Counted from the first letter of the stretch, positions 8,902 through 18,540 are shown. The stretch is 64,000 nt of DNA from Hymenobacter gelipurpurascens (GCF_900187375.1 NZ_FYEW01000002.1:248001-312000); one strand, 5' to 3'. Notes: generated from the sequence alone by a model not told the origin. Made by a program: numbers and translations.

Positions 8902-9963
8902 TTACTCCTCTTTTTTAAACAAAGAACTCAGGTTGCGAGAAACGGTGAAGTAATTGGCTGCCCCCGACGCATGGTAGCCCGCATGCGTATAGTCCAGCTG
9001 AAACTCGCTGATGCGCAGCATGGCACCAAACGAAAACCCCGCACCGCCTGAGGTATTTTCCAGGCGTAGCTCGCGGCGCTGCAAATGATTGTAGCCCACG
9101 CGCAGGTTTAGGTTTTTGCTCAGCAGCAGCTCCCCTCCTACCACAAAGTGGCGGGCAATTTTGTCGCCAAGCGTTTTCTTAGGCTCGATTTCGTTGTTGG
9201 CTTCATCCAGCTGTCCGCGCTGGCTGGGGTCGAGATACACGATATCCAGCTGCTGCAAGTGGTGCGCCGTGAAGGAAAAGCGAAACGGGAGATGCTCCGG
9301 CTTAAACGACGTTCCTAGCTGTACATCCAGCGGCATTGGCTCGCGGCCAGCGCCATCGTAGGCCTTTAGCTGGTAGCCCGCGTTGCGCACCACCAGGCCT
9401 ACCGTAAAATCCTGCTCGGGGTGTTTGAACAGTCCTCCCACATCGGCCAGCGTAGCGACGGAGTGGTTGCCGCTGATGCCTGAAACGGCCAGTTTGAGCG
9501 TACCTGCCAGCGTGAAACTGCCGCTGGTGTAGGAATCTGAGGCACTCAACGCGTATTCATTCACAGAAAACTCGCCCAGACTGTTGCCTGCCGCATCTAC
9601 CTGCTCAAACCGACCATAATTCAGATACGACAGGCCTACGCCAAAGCGCCCGGCATGTGCCGTATTGAACACGTACGCGGCAGTACTCTGCTTGATATCG
9701 GCCAGATAGTCAACATAGCCTAGGGCTAAGCGCCCATCCATTTCGGCATTGAGCAGGGCGGGGTTCCCGAATAGCATGGTGCCGTCAGCATCGCGGGAGG
9801 AAACGTTTACGCCGCCAAGGCCCGCTAGTTTAGCGCTGCCGGGCAGGTTCAGGAAAGAGAAGGCCTGCTGCCCGCCAATCTGGGCCGCTACTGGCCTAGC
9901 CGCCGTGGCCAACAGGCCTACGAGAGCAAATGCAGAAATCCGACGGCGTAGCGGTGTCATCAT
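8902..9963 (-). CDS. porQ: Type IX secretion system protein PorQ
   Basis: A predicted outer-membrane beta-barrel of 353 residues. PorQ belongs to the attachment part of the type IX secretion system, which anchors cargo at the Bacteroidota cell surface. Recognisable family segments follow the signal peptide: FSFLNLPGSAKLAGLGG, then MLFGNPALL, and FGVGLSYLNYG. I chose the start at 9963 (MMTPLRRRISAF..., signal ending VAAQ). The longer frame from 10032 would place its start on the T-tract of the lon terminator and has no signal-like N-terminus. It is followed by hslU on the same strand. Confidence 0.85.
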   Translation of the reverse strand: MMTPLRRRISAFALVGLLATAARPVAAQIGGQQAFSFLNLPGSAKLAGLGGVNVSSRDADGTMLFGNPALLNAEMDGRLALGYVDYLADIKQSTAAYVFNTAHAGRFGVGLSYLNYGRFEQVDAAGNSLGEFSVNEYALSASDSYTSGSFTLAGTLKLAVSGISGNHSVATLADVGGLFKHPEQDFTVGLVVRNAGYQLKAYDGAGREPMPLDVQLGTSFKPEHLPFRFSFTAHHLQQLDIVYLDPSQRGQLDEANNEIEPKKTLGDKIARHFVVGGELLLSKNLNLRVGYNHLQRRELRLENTSGGAGFSFGAMLRISEFQLDYTHAGYHASGAANYFTVSRNLSSLFKKEE

Positions 9964-10041
9964 CGTTCTAAGATACAGGGAAACCGGAGTATCCGGAGCG
10001 GGTGGCGTAAGCGCATTTTCAGTGGCTGGCACAAAAAAAGA

Positions 10042-10123
10042 ATTGGTCTGGCGAAGCTACTCTCTACCCCTGCTACCGCAATTTTACTGGGCATGAGGTG
10101 AGGAGTGACTTCGCCAGACCAAT
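10042..10123 (-). terminator. Rho-independent terminator of lon
   Basis: Arms of 21 bases (10042-10062 and 10103-10123, 19 pairs) enclose a 40-base loop. On the minus strand the hairpin is followed by TTCTTTTTTT. It lies just after the lon stop and before the chosen porQ start. Confidence 0.75.
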
Positions 10124-10131
10124 TTCCAGGT

Positions 10132-12636
10132 TTAGCTTACTTCTACGCTTGGCCCAAGGGCTGGCGCGGCCTCATCCCGAACAATGAGTTTTATAGGATG
10201 CGCCACTTTCTCCTTGAGCAGCGCCACTTCCAGCACGTCATCTACACGGTCGGCGTAGTGAATCGTGACATCTTTGAGATATTCAGCCGGAATCTCGTTG
10301 ATGTCTTTGCGGTTTTTGTGGCACAGGATGATGTCCTTCACGCCAGCGCGCTTAGCCGCCAGAATTTTCTCCTTGATACCACCCACCGGCAACACCTTAC
10401 CGCGCAACGTAATCTCGCCCGTCATGGCCAAATGGCTCCGGATTTTGCGCTGCGTGAATACCGAGGCAATGCTGGTGAAAATGGCAATACCCGCGCTCGG
10501 CCCGTCTTTCGGTACGGCACCCTCGGGAAAATGGATGTGTAAGTCGTACTGGTCGAAGAGACGGTAATCGATATCCAGTTCTTCGGCGCGGCTGCGCAGA
10601 TACGACAGCGCCGTCACGGCCGATTCCTTCATTACGTCGCCGAGCTGGCCCGAGAGTGTGAGCTTGCCGCGGCCGCGGCTTAGCAGGCTTTCAATGAACA
10701 GAATGTCGCCGCCCACGGAGGTCCAGGCCAAGCCAGTAACCACGCCGGCCGTCTCGTTGTCCTGGTACTGGTCGCGGTCGAAGATGGCGGCACCCAGGAT
10801 GCGGGCAATGTCTTTGGGCTCTAGGGTAGCAGGAAATTCCTCCTTCATGGCCTTGCTTTTGGCAAGATTACGGGCCACTGCGCCCAGCTTACGCTCCAGA
10901 CTTCGCACCCCCGATTCGCGGGTATAATCGTCAATCACGCGCTGCAAAGCAGCATTAGTGATGGCGGAATCTTTGGGGCCTAGGCCATGCTCGTGCAGCA
11001 TTTTAGGCCACAAGTGCTTCTTAGCAATCTGGGTTTTTTCCTCCAGCGTGTAGCCGGTCAGGTCAATGATTTCCATCCGGTCGCGCAGGGCGGGCTGAAT
11101 GGTTTCCAGCGAGTTAGCCGTAGCAATGAAGAGAACTTTACTCAGATCGTACTCTACTTCCAGGTAGTTGTCCGTGAAGGTGGAGTTCTGCTCCGGGTCC
11201 AGCACTTCCAGCAGCGCCGACGATGGGTCGCCGCGGAAATCGGAGTTGATTTTGTCGATTTCATCGAGCACAATCACCGGATTAGACGCGCCCGATTTCT
11301 TGATCTGGGAGATAATACGGCCCGGCATGGCGCCCACGTAGGTTTTGCGGTGGCCCCGGATTTCGGCTTCGTCGCGGACGCCACCCAGGCTCATGCGCAC
11401 GTATTTGCGTCCCAGCGCCTTCGCGATGGAGCGGCCCAAGCTGGTTTTACCCACGCCGGGAGGCCCGTAGAGGCACAGAATCGGCGCCTTCATATCCTGC
11501 TTCAGCTTGAGCACGGCCAAATACTCAATGATGCGCTCCTTTACCTTTTCGAGGCCGTAGTGGTCGTCGTCGAGGATTTTTTTGGTGCGCTTCAGGTTGA
11601 AGTTGTCCTTGGTGTACTCGGCCCACGGCAGATCAAGCAGGAACTCCACGTAGTTTACGCTCACCGGATATTCGGCGGCTTGCGGGTTGATGCGAGCCAG
11701 CTTTTCCAGCTCTTTGTTGAAATGCTTGGCTACCGCCTCCGACCACTTTTTACCTTTAGCACGCTGGCGTAGCTTTTCCACTTCCTGGTCGGGACCATCG
11801 AAGCCGAGCTCATCCTGCAGCACCTTGATCTGCTGGCGCAGGAAGTAGTCGCGCTGCTGCTGGTCGATGTCAGTGTGGACTTTCGTCTGGATTTCACGCT
11901 TGATTTCCAGCAGCTGAATCTCCTTCATCATCAGCTCCAGCAGCTGGGTGCCGCGCTCTACGCCGTCGTTGATTTCGAGCAGCTTCTGCTTCATGCCCAC
12001 TTCCACGTTGATGTTGGAAGACAGGAAATGCGTCAGGAAAGACGGTGACTCGATATTCTCCAGGGCCATTTGGGCTTCCTGCGGAATCTCGGGGTTGAGC
12101 TTGAGCATCTTGGCGGCCGCGTCTTTCAACGACGACACCAGGGCTTTCACCTCTTTGGAGGTTTTGTTCGGAAACGTTTCGGGGGCGTAGGCCACCCGCG
12201 CCATTAGATAAGGCGTGCTCTGGGTTTCTGCTTCAATCTGAAACCGCGACTGTCCCTGAATGATGATGGTGGTATTGCCGTCGGGCAGTACCAGCAGCTT
12301 CAGAATTTTGGCCATCGTGCCCACCTGATACAGGTCGGCGAGGGTCGGATCGTCGCTCTGAACGTTTTTCTGGGCTACTACGCCCACTATTTTATTGCCC
12401 CGATAGGCCTTGCGCACCAGCCGGATACTCTTTTTGCGGGTTACCGTTACGGGCAACACCACGCCCGGAAACAGGACAGTGTTGCGCACCGGCAGCAGCG
12501 GGAGGATAGCAGGCGAATCATCGGGGCCCAGGGGCTGGTCGGGGTCGGTAGCCACAATGGAAACCACTTCGGCCGGATCTTCACTCATCAGCAGAAAGGA
12601 AGATAAGGAGGAGTTATTCGAATCGGATTGACTCAT
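10132..12636 (-). CDS. lon: Lon ATP-dependent serine protease
   Basis: Cytoplasmic AAA+ protease of 834 residues with the start at 12636 (MSQSDSNN). The frame is open further upstream, but that extension has no Lon similarity and overlaps the divergent gene. Order of parts: LON N-domain from about 44 (LPLLPVRNTVLFPGVVLPV), a coiled-coil linker about 215-300, Walker A GPPGVGKT 391-398, Walker B VIVLDEID 454-461, and the protease domain with the Ser/Lys dyad (DGPSAG, S714; GGIKEK, K757), spaced 43 residues as in the family. It degrades damaged and regulatory proteins. A promoter-like TACCTTCG lies on this strand around 12729-12722. Confidence 0.97.
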   Translation of the reverse strand: MSQSDSNNSSLSSFLLMSEDPAEVVSIVATDPDQPLGPDDSPAILPLLPVRNTVLFPGVVLPVTVTRKKSIRLVRKAYRGNKIVGVVAQKNVQSDDPTLADLYQVGTMAKILKLLVLPDGNTTIIIQGQSRFQIEAETQSTPYLMARVAYAPETFPNKTSKEVKALVSSLKDAAAKMLKLNPEIPQEAQMALENIESPSFLTHFLSSNINVEVGMKQKLLEINDGVERGTQLLELMMKEIQLLEIKREIQTKVHTDIDQQQRDYFLRQQIKVLQDELGFDGPDQEVEKLRQRAKGKKWSEAVAKHFNKELEKLARINPQAAEYPVSVNYVEFLLDLPWAEYTKDNFNLKRTKKILDDDHYGLEKVKERIIEYLAVLKLKQDMKAPILCLYGPPGVGKTSLGRSIAKALGRKYVRMSLGGVRDEAEIRGHRKTYVGAMPGRIISQIKKSGASNPVIVLDEIDKINSDFRGDPSSALLEVLDPEQNSTFTDNYLEVEYDLSKVLFIATANSLETIQPALRDRMEIIDLTGYTLEEKTQIAKKHLWPKMLHEHGLGPKDSAITNAALQRVIDDYTRESGVRSLERKLGAVARNLAKSKAMKEEFPATLEPKDIARILGAAIFDRDQYQDNETAGVVTGLAWTSVGGDILFIESLLSRGRGKLTLSGQLGDVMKESAVTALSYLRSRAEELDIDYRLFDQYDLHIHFPEGAVPKDGPSAGIAIFTSIASVFTQRKIRSHLAMTGEITLRGKVLPVGGIKEKILAAKRAGVKDIILCHKNRKDINEIPAEYLKDVTIHYADRVDDVLEVALLKEKVAHPIKLIVRDEAAPALGPSVEVS

Positions 12637-12866
12637 GGGCAGGACGGAGGGAAAGGGAAAGCCGGATGCCAGAATGACAGCCGAGGCGACAAGCGCCCTT
12701 GCCCGAAGCAGGATATTCTTTCGAAGGTACGGATTCGGCAAGTGCCGTGCCACGCTGGCACTTGTGCATTTTTGCCGGTAACAAGCCGCCAACCCGGCAC
12801 CTTTCCGTGCTGAATACCGCCAGTCCGGCAGAATGAAATCAGCCTCCATGGGCATCAAAAATTTCC

Positions 12867-12874
12867 TATTTTTG
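12867..12874 (+). promoter_or_regulatory. Putative Bacteroidota -7 box (TATTTTTG)
   Basis: TATTTTTG matches the TAnnTTTG -7 element of Bacteroidota promoters and lies about 46 bases before the chosen start of the OmpA/PD40 gene. A clear -33 TTG was not found, so the call is tentative. If real, transcription starts inside the longer open frame and supports the start at 12920. Confidence 0.35.
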
Positions 12875-12919
12875 ATTTTCCTTGCGCCGGTCTATCCTGC
12901 CTCCGTGCCTACTATTGTT

Positions 12920-14941
12920 ATGCTCCGCTTTTCCCGTCTGCTTCTCCCCTGCCTGGTATTTTTTCTAACGCTAGGTCTATCCGGAACTAGCCACGGACAG
13001 CAAAAAGGTGGCCTACCGAACACGCAACGCAAGCTTTCGGGCAAGATGACGCAGCGCTTGCGTCTGCGCAACGACGGCACGCCCGATTTCCCGAACGTCA
13101 ATCGCATTCCCTATTTTCAGGACAAAAAGGCACTCCGCGAAATCCAGAAGGCGGAAAAGCGCAAGAACTGGACCGCAGCCCGCAACCTGCTGGACGCGTA
13201 CGTAGGCCAGTTCGGCATCGAGAATTTCTACAAAGACACCAATATGCTCTGGCGCCTGGGCCAGCTCTGGGAGAAAGCCGACAACGAAAGCCGCGCCAAA
13301 ATCTTCTATAGCCTGGCCCTTAAGCACCGCCGCCAAGACCTCAAGAAGGTACAACTCTACTATGATTCGCTGGAGCAGAAAGATGCCGATCTGTACGTTC
13401 CGCTCAAGACCTATTACGATATTGTAGAATACCGCAAAAATATTGTGGCTTTCCGACCGCCCAAAGGTGTGTACACCACTATGGGCGACATGATCAACTC
13501 CAGCTCAGAAGATTACGGCCCAACGCTTAGCGCTGATGCCGATGACCTGATTTTTACCTCGAAACGCAAGCGGCGGGGCATCAACAATGTAGTAGACGAG
13601 GACCTGTACAAAGCGCACTTTGAAAACGGCGTTTGGAGCGAGGCGGAGCCCCTGCCCAAGCCCATCAACTCGCCTTACAACGAAGGCTCGGCCTGCGTGA
13701 GCAAGGATGGCAAAACGCTGTATTTCGCCCGTTGCGAGTGTCCCACCTGCCACGGCAACTGTGACCTGTACGTTTCCACGTTCAAGGAAGGCCAATGGAG
13801 CGTACCGAAAAGCCTGGGCACCAGCGTAAACTCTACCGCTTGGGATTCGCAGCCAACCCTTTCGCCGGGCGAAGACACGCTGTATTTTGCCTCAGACCGG
13901 CTCGGTGGTTTTGGCCTCTCCGATATCTGGTACACCGTGAAGCAAAAGAACGGGCAGTGGAGCCATGCCCAGAACATGGGGCCTACCGTGAATACGCGCG
14001 AGAGCGAGGTGAGCCCTTTTTATCACCCTCTCTACCATGTGCTGTACTTCTCCTCACGGGGGCAGCTGCTGAACTTCGGCGACTTCGATATCTATAAAAC
14101 GTATCGGGTGAAGGGGCGCTGGCAGGAACCCATCAACATCGGGCCACTGGTGAACGGGAAAGGCTCGGAGTATTACTTCACCATCGATTCTGACTCCAAG
14201 AAGCTCTACTATGCGCGCTCAGAGGAGAAGGACATGAAGAACCTCGACCTGTTCTCCTTTCCGCTCCCCATGGAAGCGCAGCCCCTGGCCACCACGCACG
14301 TAGAAGGCACCCTGATTGACTCGGTAAGTAGCAAGCCGCTCAATGGCATCGTCAGCATTATCGATACCGACAACGGGATTGAAGTAGCCAGCAAGTATTT
14401 GCGCGATGATGGCTCCTTTGATTTCGACCTGATTGAAGGCTCCCACTACGTGATGCTCATTCAAAGCCCCGACTTTTTCAGCGTGGAGAAAAGCTTTGCG
14501 CTGAAGAACGACACGGTGATGAAGCTCATGACCAACTCCATCGACTACAAGCTGCCGTTGGTGTTCAAGAATATTGAGTTCGATCAGGACAAAGCCACTA
14601 TTCGGGCGAGTATGCACCCCATTCTGGACCGGATTGCGGTGTTTATGGTCGACCATCCCACGTTCCGCCTCAGCATCTCGGGCCACACCGACTCCAAGGG
14701 CGACGCCGATTTCAACATGACGCTCTCCCAGGATCGGGCGGAGTCTATTCGCCGGTACATCGAACAAAAGGGCAAGCTCAAGCCCAACCGCATCGAAAGC
14801 ATGGGCTACGGCAGCACCCAGCCGCTCCGGCCAGAAGCCACCCCCGAAGATGCCCGCACAAACCGCCGGGTAGAGTTCCGCCTGATTAAGCCCGAAGGCG
14901 AGGACGAAAAGAAGGATACCGGCGCCGGCAGCGGCTGGTAG
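12920..14941 (+). CDS. OmpA-family envelope protein with PD40 propeller, PorE-like
   Basis: A secreted or outer-membrane-anchored protein of 673 residues. The start at 12920 gives a good signal peptide (MLRFSRLLLPCLVFF..., ending SHGQ). Parts in order: a helical TPR-like region (about 50-150), PD40/WD40-like propeller repeats (SSEDYGPTLSADADDLIFTS, NEGSACVSKDGKTLYFARC, AWDSQPTLSPGEDTLYFAS), a carboxypeptidase-regulatory-like domain (about 480-550), and a C-terminal OmpA peptidoglycan-binding domain (ISGHTDSKGD, LSQDRAESIRRYI). This order matches T9SS component PorE, and PorQ is encoded nearby, but Bacteroidota have several paralogues with the same layout. Divergent from lon; the stop is TAG inside TAGGCCACC. 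Confidence 0.8.
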   Translation: MLRFSRLLLPCLVFFLTLGLSGTSHGQQKGGLPNTQRKLSGKMTQRLRLRNDGTPDFPNVNRIPYFQDKKALREIQKAEKRKNWTAARNLLDAYVGQFGIENFYKDTNMLWRLGQLWEKADNESRAKIFYSLALKHRRQDLKKVQLYYDSLEQKDADLYVPLKTYYDIVEYRKNIVAFRPPKGVYTTMGDMINSSSEDYGPTLSADADDLIFTSKRKRRGINNVVDEDLYKAHFENGVWSEAEPLPKPINSPYNEGSACVSKDGKTLYFARCECPTCHGNCDLYVSTFKEGQWSVPKSLGTSVNSTAWDSQPTLSPGEDTLYFASDRLGGFGLSDIWYTVKQKNGQWSHAQNMGPTVNTRESEVSPFYHPLYHVLYFSSRGQLLNFGDFDIYKTYRVKGRWQEPINIGPLVNGKGSEYYFTIDSDSKKLYYARSEEKDMKNLDLFSFPLPMEAQPLATTHVEGTLIDSVSSKPLNGIVSIIDTDNGIEVASKYLRDDGSFDFDLIEGSHYVMLIQSPDFFSVEKSFALKNDTVMKLMTNSIDYKLPLVFKNIEFDQDKATIRASMHPILDRIAVFMVDHPTFRLSISGHTDSKGDADFNMTLSQDRAESIRRYIEQKGKLKPNRIESMGYGSTQPLRPEATPEDARTNRRVEFRLIKPEGEDEKKDTGAGSGW

Positions 14942-14953
14942 GCCACCCAAACT

Positions 14954-15223
14954 ATGGCAGCTATTACCTCAGCCACCCAGCGCTTCTACCGCTATGTGGC
15001 CGCCGAAGTCTGCTGCTTACTCCTTTCCTATATTCCGTGGGTATTTGTGCTCACGTTGCCCATGTACCTTATCCTGGCAGCTCAGCTTTACTTTTTTAGA
15101 GAAGCCGTTTTGGGTGAAAGCCGCGGGCAGCTGCGGTCCGTTTTTCCTGTGGCTTACTGCGTTGCTTCTGTGGAAGCATTTTACGCATCTCTAAGCTACC
15201 ACTTGAGCTGTTGCTGCTCCTGA
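14954..15223 (+). CDS. Small hydrophobic protein, unrecognised
   Basis: An 89-residue open frame that starts 12 bases after the OmpA/PD40 stop, so it could be co-transcribed. It has one or two likely membrane segments (about 15-50, rich in L, V, Y and C) and a Cys-rich end. Its last 28 bases overlap the 3' end of the convergent DUF6702 gene. No family was recognised, and it could be a chance frame. Placement and hydrophobic character are the only support. Confidence 0.3.
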   Translation: MAAITSATQRFYRYVAAEVCCLLLSYIPWVFVLTLPMYLILAAQLYFFREAVLGESRGQLRSVFPVAYCVASVEAFYASLSYHLSCCCS

Positions 15224-15696
15224 CCGTCGCGGAAGAGCAGGCTTTGCTTCTGGCCGTTGGCTTCCAGGTTCACGATGTTCATCTGATCGGGGAACACATC
15301 CAGGAAGAGCTTATGGGTAAGTGAAAGGCTCTGGACTGGTCTAGCGAGCTTCACCGTGAAATATACCCAATGAGAATCGTGCTCATGCTGAATACCCATA
15401 AGGGTAATCGGTAGCGCCTCGCCGGGCTTGGTGCCAACCTGCACGGAACGGCGTAGCAATTGCAGCACCAGCGTATTCACCTGCGCCTTCGGTGATTTAT
15501 CCAGACTGATGGCCGAGGACTGGCCTACGGACAGCGCCTTCTCAAAATCATCACTGAAGAGCTTGAGCGCCACTTCTACCTGGAGCTTCTGCGGATTGTA
15601 GCGCAGCTCCATGATGCTGGCGTGGTAGGCATGGGCCCAAGCCGCCAGACTCAGCAACAAGGCCACGGGGAGCAGCAGAAAAAGACGACGTGTCAT
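15196..15696 (-). CDS. DUF6702-family exported protein
   Basis: A 166-residue protein with a clear signal peptide (MTRRLFLLLPVALLLSLAAWAHA) followed by YHASIMELRYNPQKLQVEVALKLFSDDFEKAL, the typical opening of the DUF6702 family of Bacteroidota periplasmic or outer-membrane proteins of unknown role. It lies downstream of rseP on the same strand, separated by a weak hairpin. Nothing in the sequence suggests a catalytic function. Confidence 0.7.
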   Translation of the reverse strand: MTRRLFLLLPVALLLSLAAWAHAYHASIMELRYNPQKLQVEVALKLFSDDFEKALSVGQSSAISLDKSPKAQVNTLVLQLLRRSVQVGTKPGEALPITLMGIQHEHDSHWVYFTVKLARPVQSLSLTHKLFLDVFPDQMNIVNLEANGQKQSLLFRDGQEQQQLKW

Positions 15697-15731
15697 AGGA
15701 AAAGCGAGGTATGAAAGCGCGTATAATGCAG

Positions 15732-15798
15732 AAGACCTTTCGGCCTTGGCACGGGCCGCTCAGGTAGAACGACTATCGTGCCAACGCAAAAAGGTCTT
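15732..15798 (-). terminator. Possible hairpin terminator after rseP
   Basis: Imperfect inverted repeat AAGACCTTTCGGCCTTGGCA / TGCCAACGCAAAAAGGTCTT, with arms at about 15732-15753 and 15777-15798, between the rseP stop and the DUF6702 start. The stem has mismatches and no clear T-run follows, so this is a weak call. Confidence 0.35.
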
Positions 15799-15818
15799 GC
15801 TGTTGCTGTGGGGGTGGC

Positions 15819-17150
15819 CTAGAAGTGGAATAATGTCTTGAACAGACCGTTGCCCAGCACAAATACCATCAGCATCAGAATGAGGGCCATGCCTACTTTC
15901 TGGGCACCTTCCAGGAATTTGTCGGAGGGCTTACGGCCGGCAATCATTTCGTAGAGCAGGAAGATGACGTGGCCACCATCGAGGGCCGGAATGGGCAGCA
16001 GGTTCATGAAGGCCAGCACCATGGACAGCATGCCCGTAAGTGTCCAGAAACGCAGCCAGTCCCACTTACCGCCGTACTGCTGGGCAATTTCAATGGGGCC
16101 GCCCAACGACTTGCGCAGGGAAGCTTCCCCCTTGAAAATCTTGCCGAAGGCTTTCATTTGGGTGGTTACCACGCCAAAGGCTTGCTTCGTGCCAGCCGGA
16201 ATAGACTCGACCAGCCCGTATTGGCGGGTGGCGTAGTGCAACAAGGACTTCGGCTTGAAGCCAATCTTGCCGTCATCATCTACAGTTACGTTCAGGGTAA
16301 CGGGCTGGCTGGCGCGCTCCACCTGCAGCGGCACGGTTTTGCCCGCATTATCTTTTAGCGCTTTCTGCAGCTCGGGGAAGAACTGGATTTGCTGAGCACC
16401 GACCTTCAGCACCCGGTCGTTGGGCTGTAGGCCTGCTTTGGCCGCCGGGCTGCTGCTTACTACCTCATCTACTACAAATGGGTCGAGGGGCAATACAAAG
16501 GCCGATTGACCTTCATCGGAGAGGCGGTCCATGAAGTCGTTGGGCACTGGCACATCCACGAGTTGGCCATTGCGGTCAACGGTGTAGTAGCCATTGTTGC
16601 CCAGCACTACTTCGGGGCTGTACACATCATTGAACTCCGTGAACGGGCGGCCATTGATCTTCACGATTTTGTCGCCGGTCTGGAACCCGATTTCCTTGCC
16701 CAGCTCATTCGGTACCACGCCATACTTCACTTCCGAAGCAGGCAGGTAGCTTTCACCGTACTTGAAAGTAAGCAGCGAGAAAATCACGATGCCGGTGATG
16801 ACGTTCATGATGATGCCGCCCAGCATCACAATGAGGCGCTGCCAGGCTGGCTTGGCCCGGAACTCGTTGGGCTGCGGCTCGGCGGCCAGCGCGTCAGCAT
16901 CCTGGGTTTCGTCAATCATGCCGTGGATGGCCACATAGCCACCCAGCGGAAACCAGCCCAGGCCGTACTCCGTTTCGCCGATTTTCTTTTTGATGAGGGC
17001 GAAGTTCATCACGCCCGGCAGCGGAAACAGGAAGTCGAAGAAGATGTAAAACTTATCGACCCGGATCTTGAAGTATTTAGCGGCTGCAAAGTGTCCGAAC
17101 TCGTGCAGGCCAACCAGTATGGAAAGGCCCAGCAGCATTTGCCCGGCCAT
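15819..17150 (-). CDS. rseP: RseP-type site-2 metalloprotease
   Basis: Membrane-embedded zinc protease of the S2P family (443 residues). It performs regulated intramembrane proteolysis, classically of anti-sigma factors. I used the start MAGQMLLGLS at 17150; an ATG five codons upstream is also possible. The HExxH motif (HEFGH, H16-H20) is in the first membrane segment, one or two PDZ domains occupy the middle (GDKIVKINGRPF near 190; NDRVLKVGAQQI near 260), and the third zinc-ligand region (NLLPIPALDGGH) is near residue 385. It lies directly downstream of dxr, an arrangement common in bacteria. The TAG stop is inside TAGGCCACC. Confidence 0.95.
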   Translation of the reverse strand: MAGQMLLGLSILVGLHEFGHFAAAKYFKIRVDKFYIFFDFLFPLPGVMNFALIKKKIGETEYGLGWFPLGGYVAIHGMIDETQDADALAAEPQPNEFRAKPAWQRLIVMLGGIIMNVITGIVIFSLLTFKYGESYLPASEVKYGVVPNELGKEIGFQTGDKIVKINGRPFTEFNDVYSPEVVLGNNGYYTVDRNGQLVDVPVPNDFMDRLSDEGQSAFVLPLDPFVVDEVVSSSPAAKAGLQPNDRVLKVGAQQIQFFPELQKALKDNAGKTVPLQVERASQPVTLNVTVDDDGKIGFKPKSLLHYATRQYGLVESIPAGTKQAFGVVTTQMKAFGKIFKGEASLRKSLGGPIEIAQQYGGKWDWLRFWTLTGMLSMVLAFMNLLPIPALDGGHVIFLLYEMIAGRKPSDKFLEGAQKVGMALILMLMVFVLGNGLFKTLFHF

Positions 17151-17303
17151 GATTAATCCTTCCAAAGAGAGTAGAGTAATGAGGTGATGAGTAAGAGCGG
17201 CTGGCCTTCGAGCAACTCAGCTGGCCAGCGGTAAAGAGGCAGTACACAAACAACGCACCGAACGGCGCCGACGTGCCCGAAGCCCAGCATTTCGGCCACG
17301 GTG

Positions 17304-18476
17304 TCAGGCCTGGCCTACGAGCTCCCGCGCAATGCGGCGGGTTTCGTAGTCGGTCTGCACGTAGTCGTCGAGGGTTGGAGTGGCAAGGTACGAAACCCGC
17401 GCGAGGCTGGATTCTACTACATCCGACATCTGCAGAAAGCCAATTTCATCGCGCAGGAACGCGGCCACGGCAATTTCATTGGCAGCGTTCAGGATGCAAG
17501 GCGCGTTGCCGGCCCGGCTCATGGCCTCAAATGCCAAGCCCAGGTTGCGGAATGCGCTGGTATCAGCCTGCTCAAACGTCAGTTTTGGGTAATCGAGGAA
17601 GGAGAAGCGCGGGAACGTATTGGGCAGCCGCTGCGGGTAGCCTAGGGCATACTGAATCGGCAGCTTCATATCGGGCAGGCCAAGCTGCGCTTTCAGGGAG
17701 CCATCCTCGAACTGCACCAGGGAATGCACGATGCTTTGCGGGTGCACTATCACCTCAATCTGGTCGTTGCGCAGGTCAAACAGCCACTTGGCCTCAATCA
17801 CCTCCAGGCCCTTGTTCATCAGGGAGGCCGAGTCGATAGTGATTTTGGCGCCCATGTCCCAGTTGGGGTGCTTCAGGGCCTGGGCCTTCGTCACTTGGGC
17901 CAGCTGCTCGCGGCTGCACCCCCGGAACGGGCCGCCGGAAGCCGTGAGAATAATTTTCTCAATCGGGTTCTGCTCCTCTCCTACCAGACATTGGAAGATA
18001 GCGGAGTGTTCCGAATCGACGGGATACAGGCCTACGCCGTGCTGCTTCACCAGATCGGTGATGAGTTGACCGGCTACTACCAGCGTTTCCTTGTTGGCCA
18101 GCGCAATGGTTTTGCCGGCCCGGATGGCGCGCACCGTGGGCAGCAAACCAGCGTAACCAACCATAGCTGTCAGCACTACATCGGCATCGTCGCGACCAGC
18201 CACATCGGCTAAGGCGGCGGCTCCGGCCAGCACTTCGGTTTCGGGCTGCGAAGCCAGCGCCGCTTTCACCGTTTCGTACTTGGCTTCGTCACCGATAACT
18301 ACGGCCGCCGGCCGAAACTCGCGGGCCTGCTGAATCAGCAACTCGGCATTGGAGTGGGCCGAAAGCGCCGTGACGGTGAAGCGGCCGGGCTGGCTACGGA
18401 TTACGTCGAGGGCCTGGGTACCGATGGAGCCGGTGGAGCCGAGGAGGGTGACGCGCTTGGGAAAGGAATCAGGCAT
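17304..18476 (-). CDS. dxr: 1-deoxy-D-xylulose 5-phosphate reductoisomerase
   Basis: Second enzyme of the MEP pathway. It converts DXP with NADPH to 2-C-methyl-D-erythritol 4-phosphate for isoprenoid synthesis. The start at 18476 (MPDSFPKRVTLLGSTGSIG) puts the NADPH-binding GSTGSIG at residues 13-19, as in the family; the open frame extends further upstream without similarity. Other marks are ALANKETLVVAG, the metal/substrate motif PVDSEHSAIFQCL, TASGGPFRG, and KHPNWDMGAKITIDSASLMNKGLEVIEA. The length of 390 residues is normal. Upstream of rseP on the same strand. Confidence 0.97.
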   Translation of the reverse strand: MPDSFPKRVTLLGSTGSIGTQALDVIRSQPGRFTVTALSAHSNAELLIQQAREFRPAAVVIGDEAKYETVKAALASQPETEVLAGAAALADVAGRDDADVVLTAMVGYAGLLPTVRAIRAGKTIALANKETLVVAGQLITDLVKQHGVGLYPVDSEHSAIFQCLVGEEQNPIEKIILTASGGPFRGCSREQLAQVTKAQALKHPNWDMGAKITIDSASLMNKGLEVIEAKWLFDLRNDQIEVIVHPQSIVHSLVQFEDGSLKAQLGLPDMKLPIQYALGYPQRLPNTFPRFSFLDYPKLTFEQADTSAFRNLGLAFEAMSRAGNAPCILNAANEIAVAAFLRDEIGFLQMSDVVESSLARVSYLATPTLDDYVQTDYETRRIARELVGQA

Positions 18477-18540
18477 TGGGAAGATTGGGCGAGCGGGAAC
18501 AACAAAGTTACACGAAGCCTCGCCAGTTGTTGCCGCCACT

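Noticed and set aside
10987..11772. Open frame of 261 codons on the plus strand
   Set aside because: Fully antisense to the lon gene; composition reflects the GC-rich third codon positions of the real gene.
12637..12858. N-terminal extension of Lon (74 residues)
   Set aside because: The extension has no resemblance to Lon, overlaps the divergent reading frame, and the ATG at 12636 gives the normal protein length.
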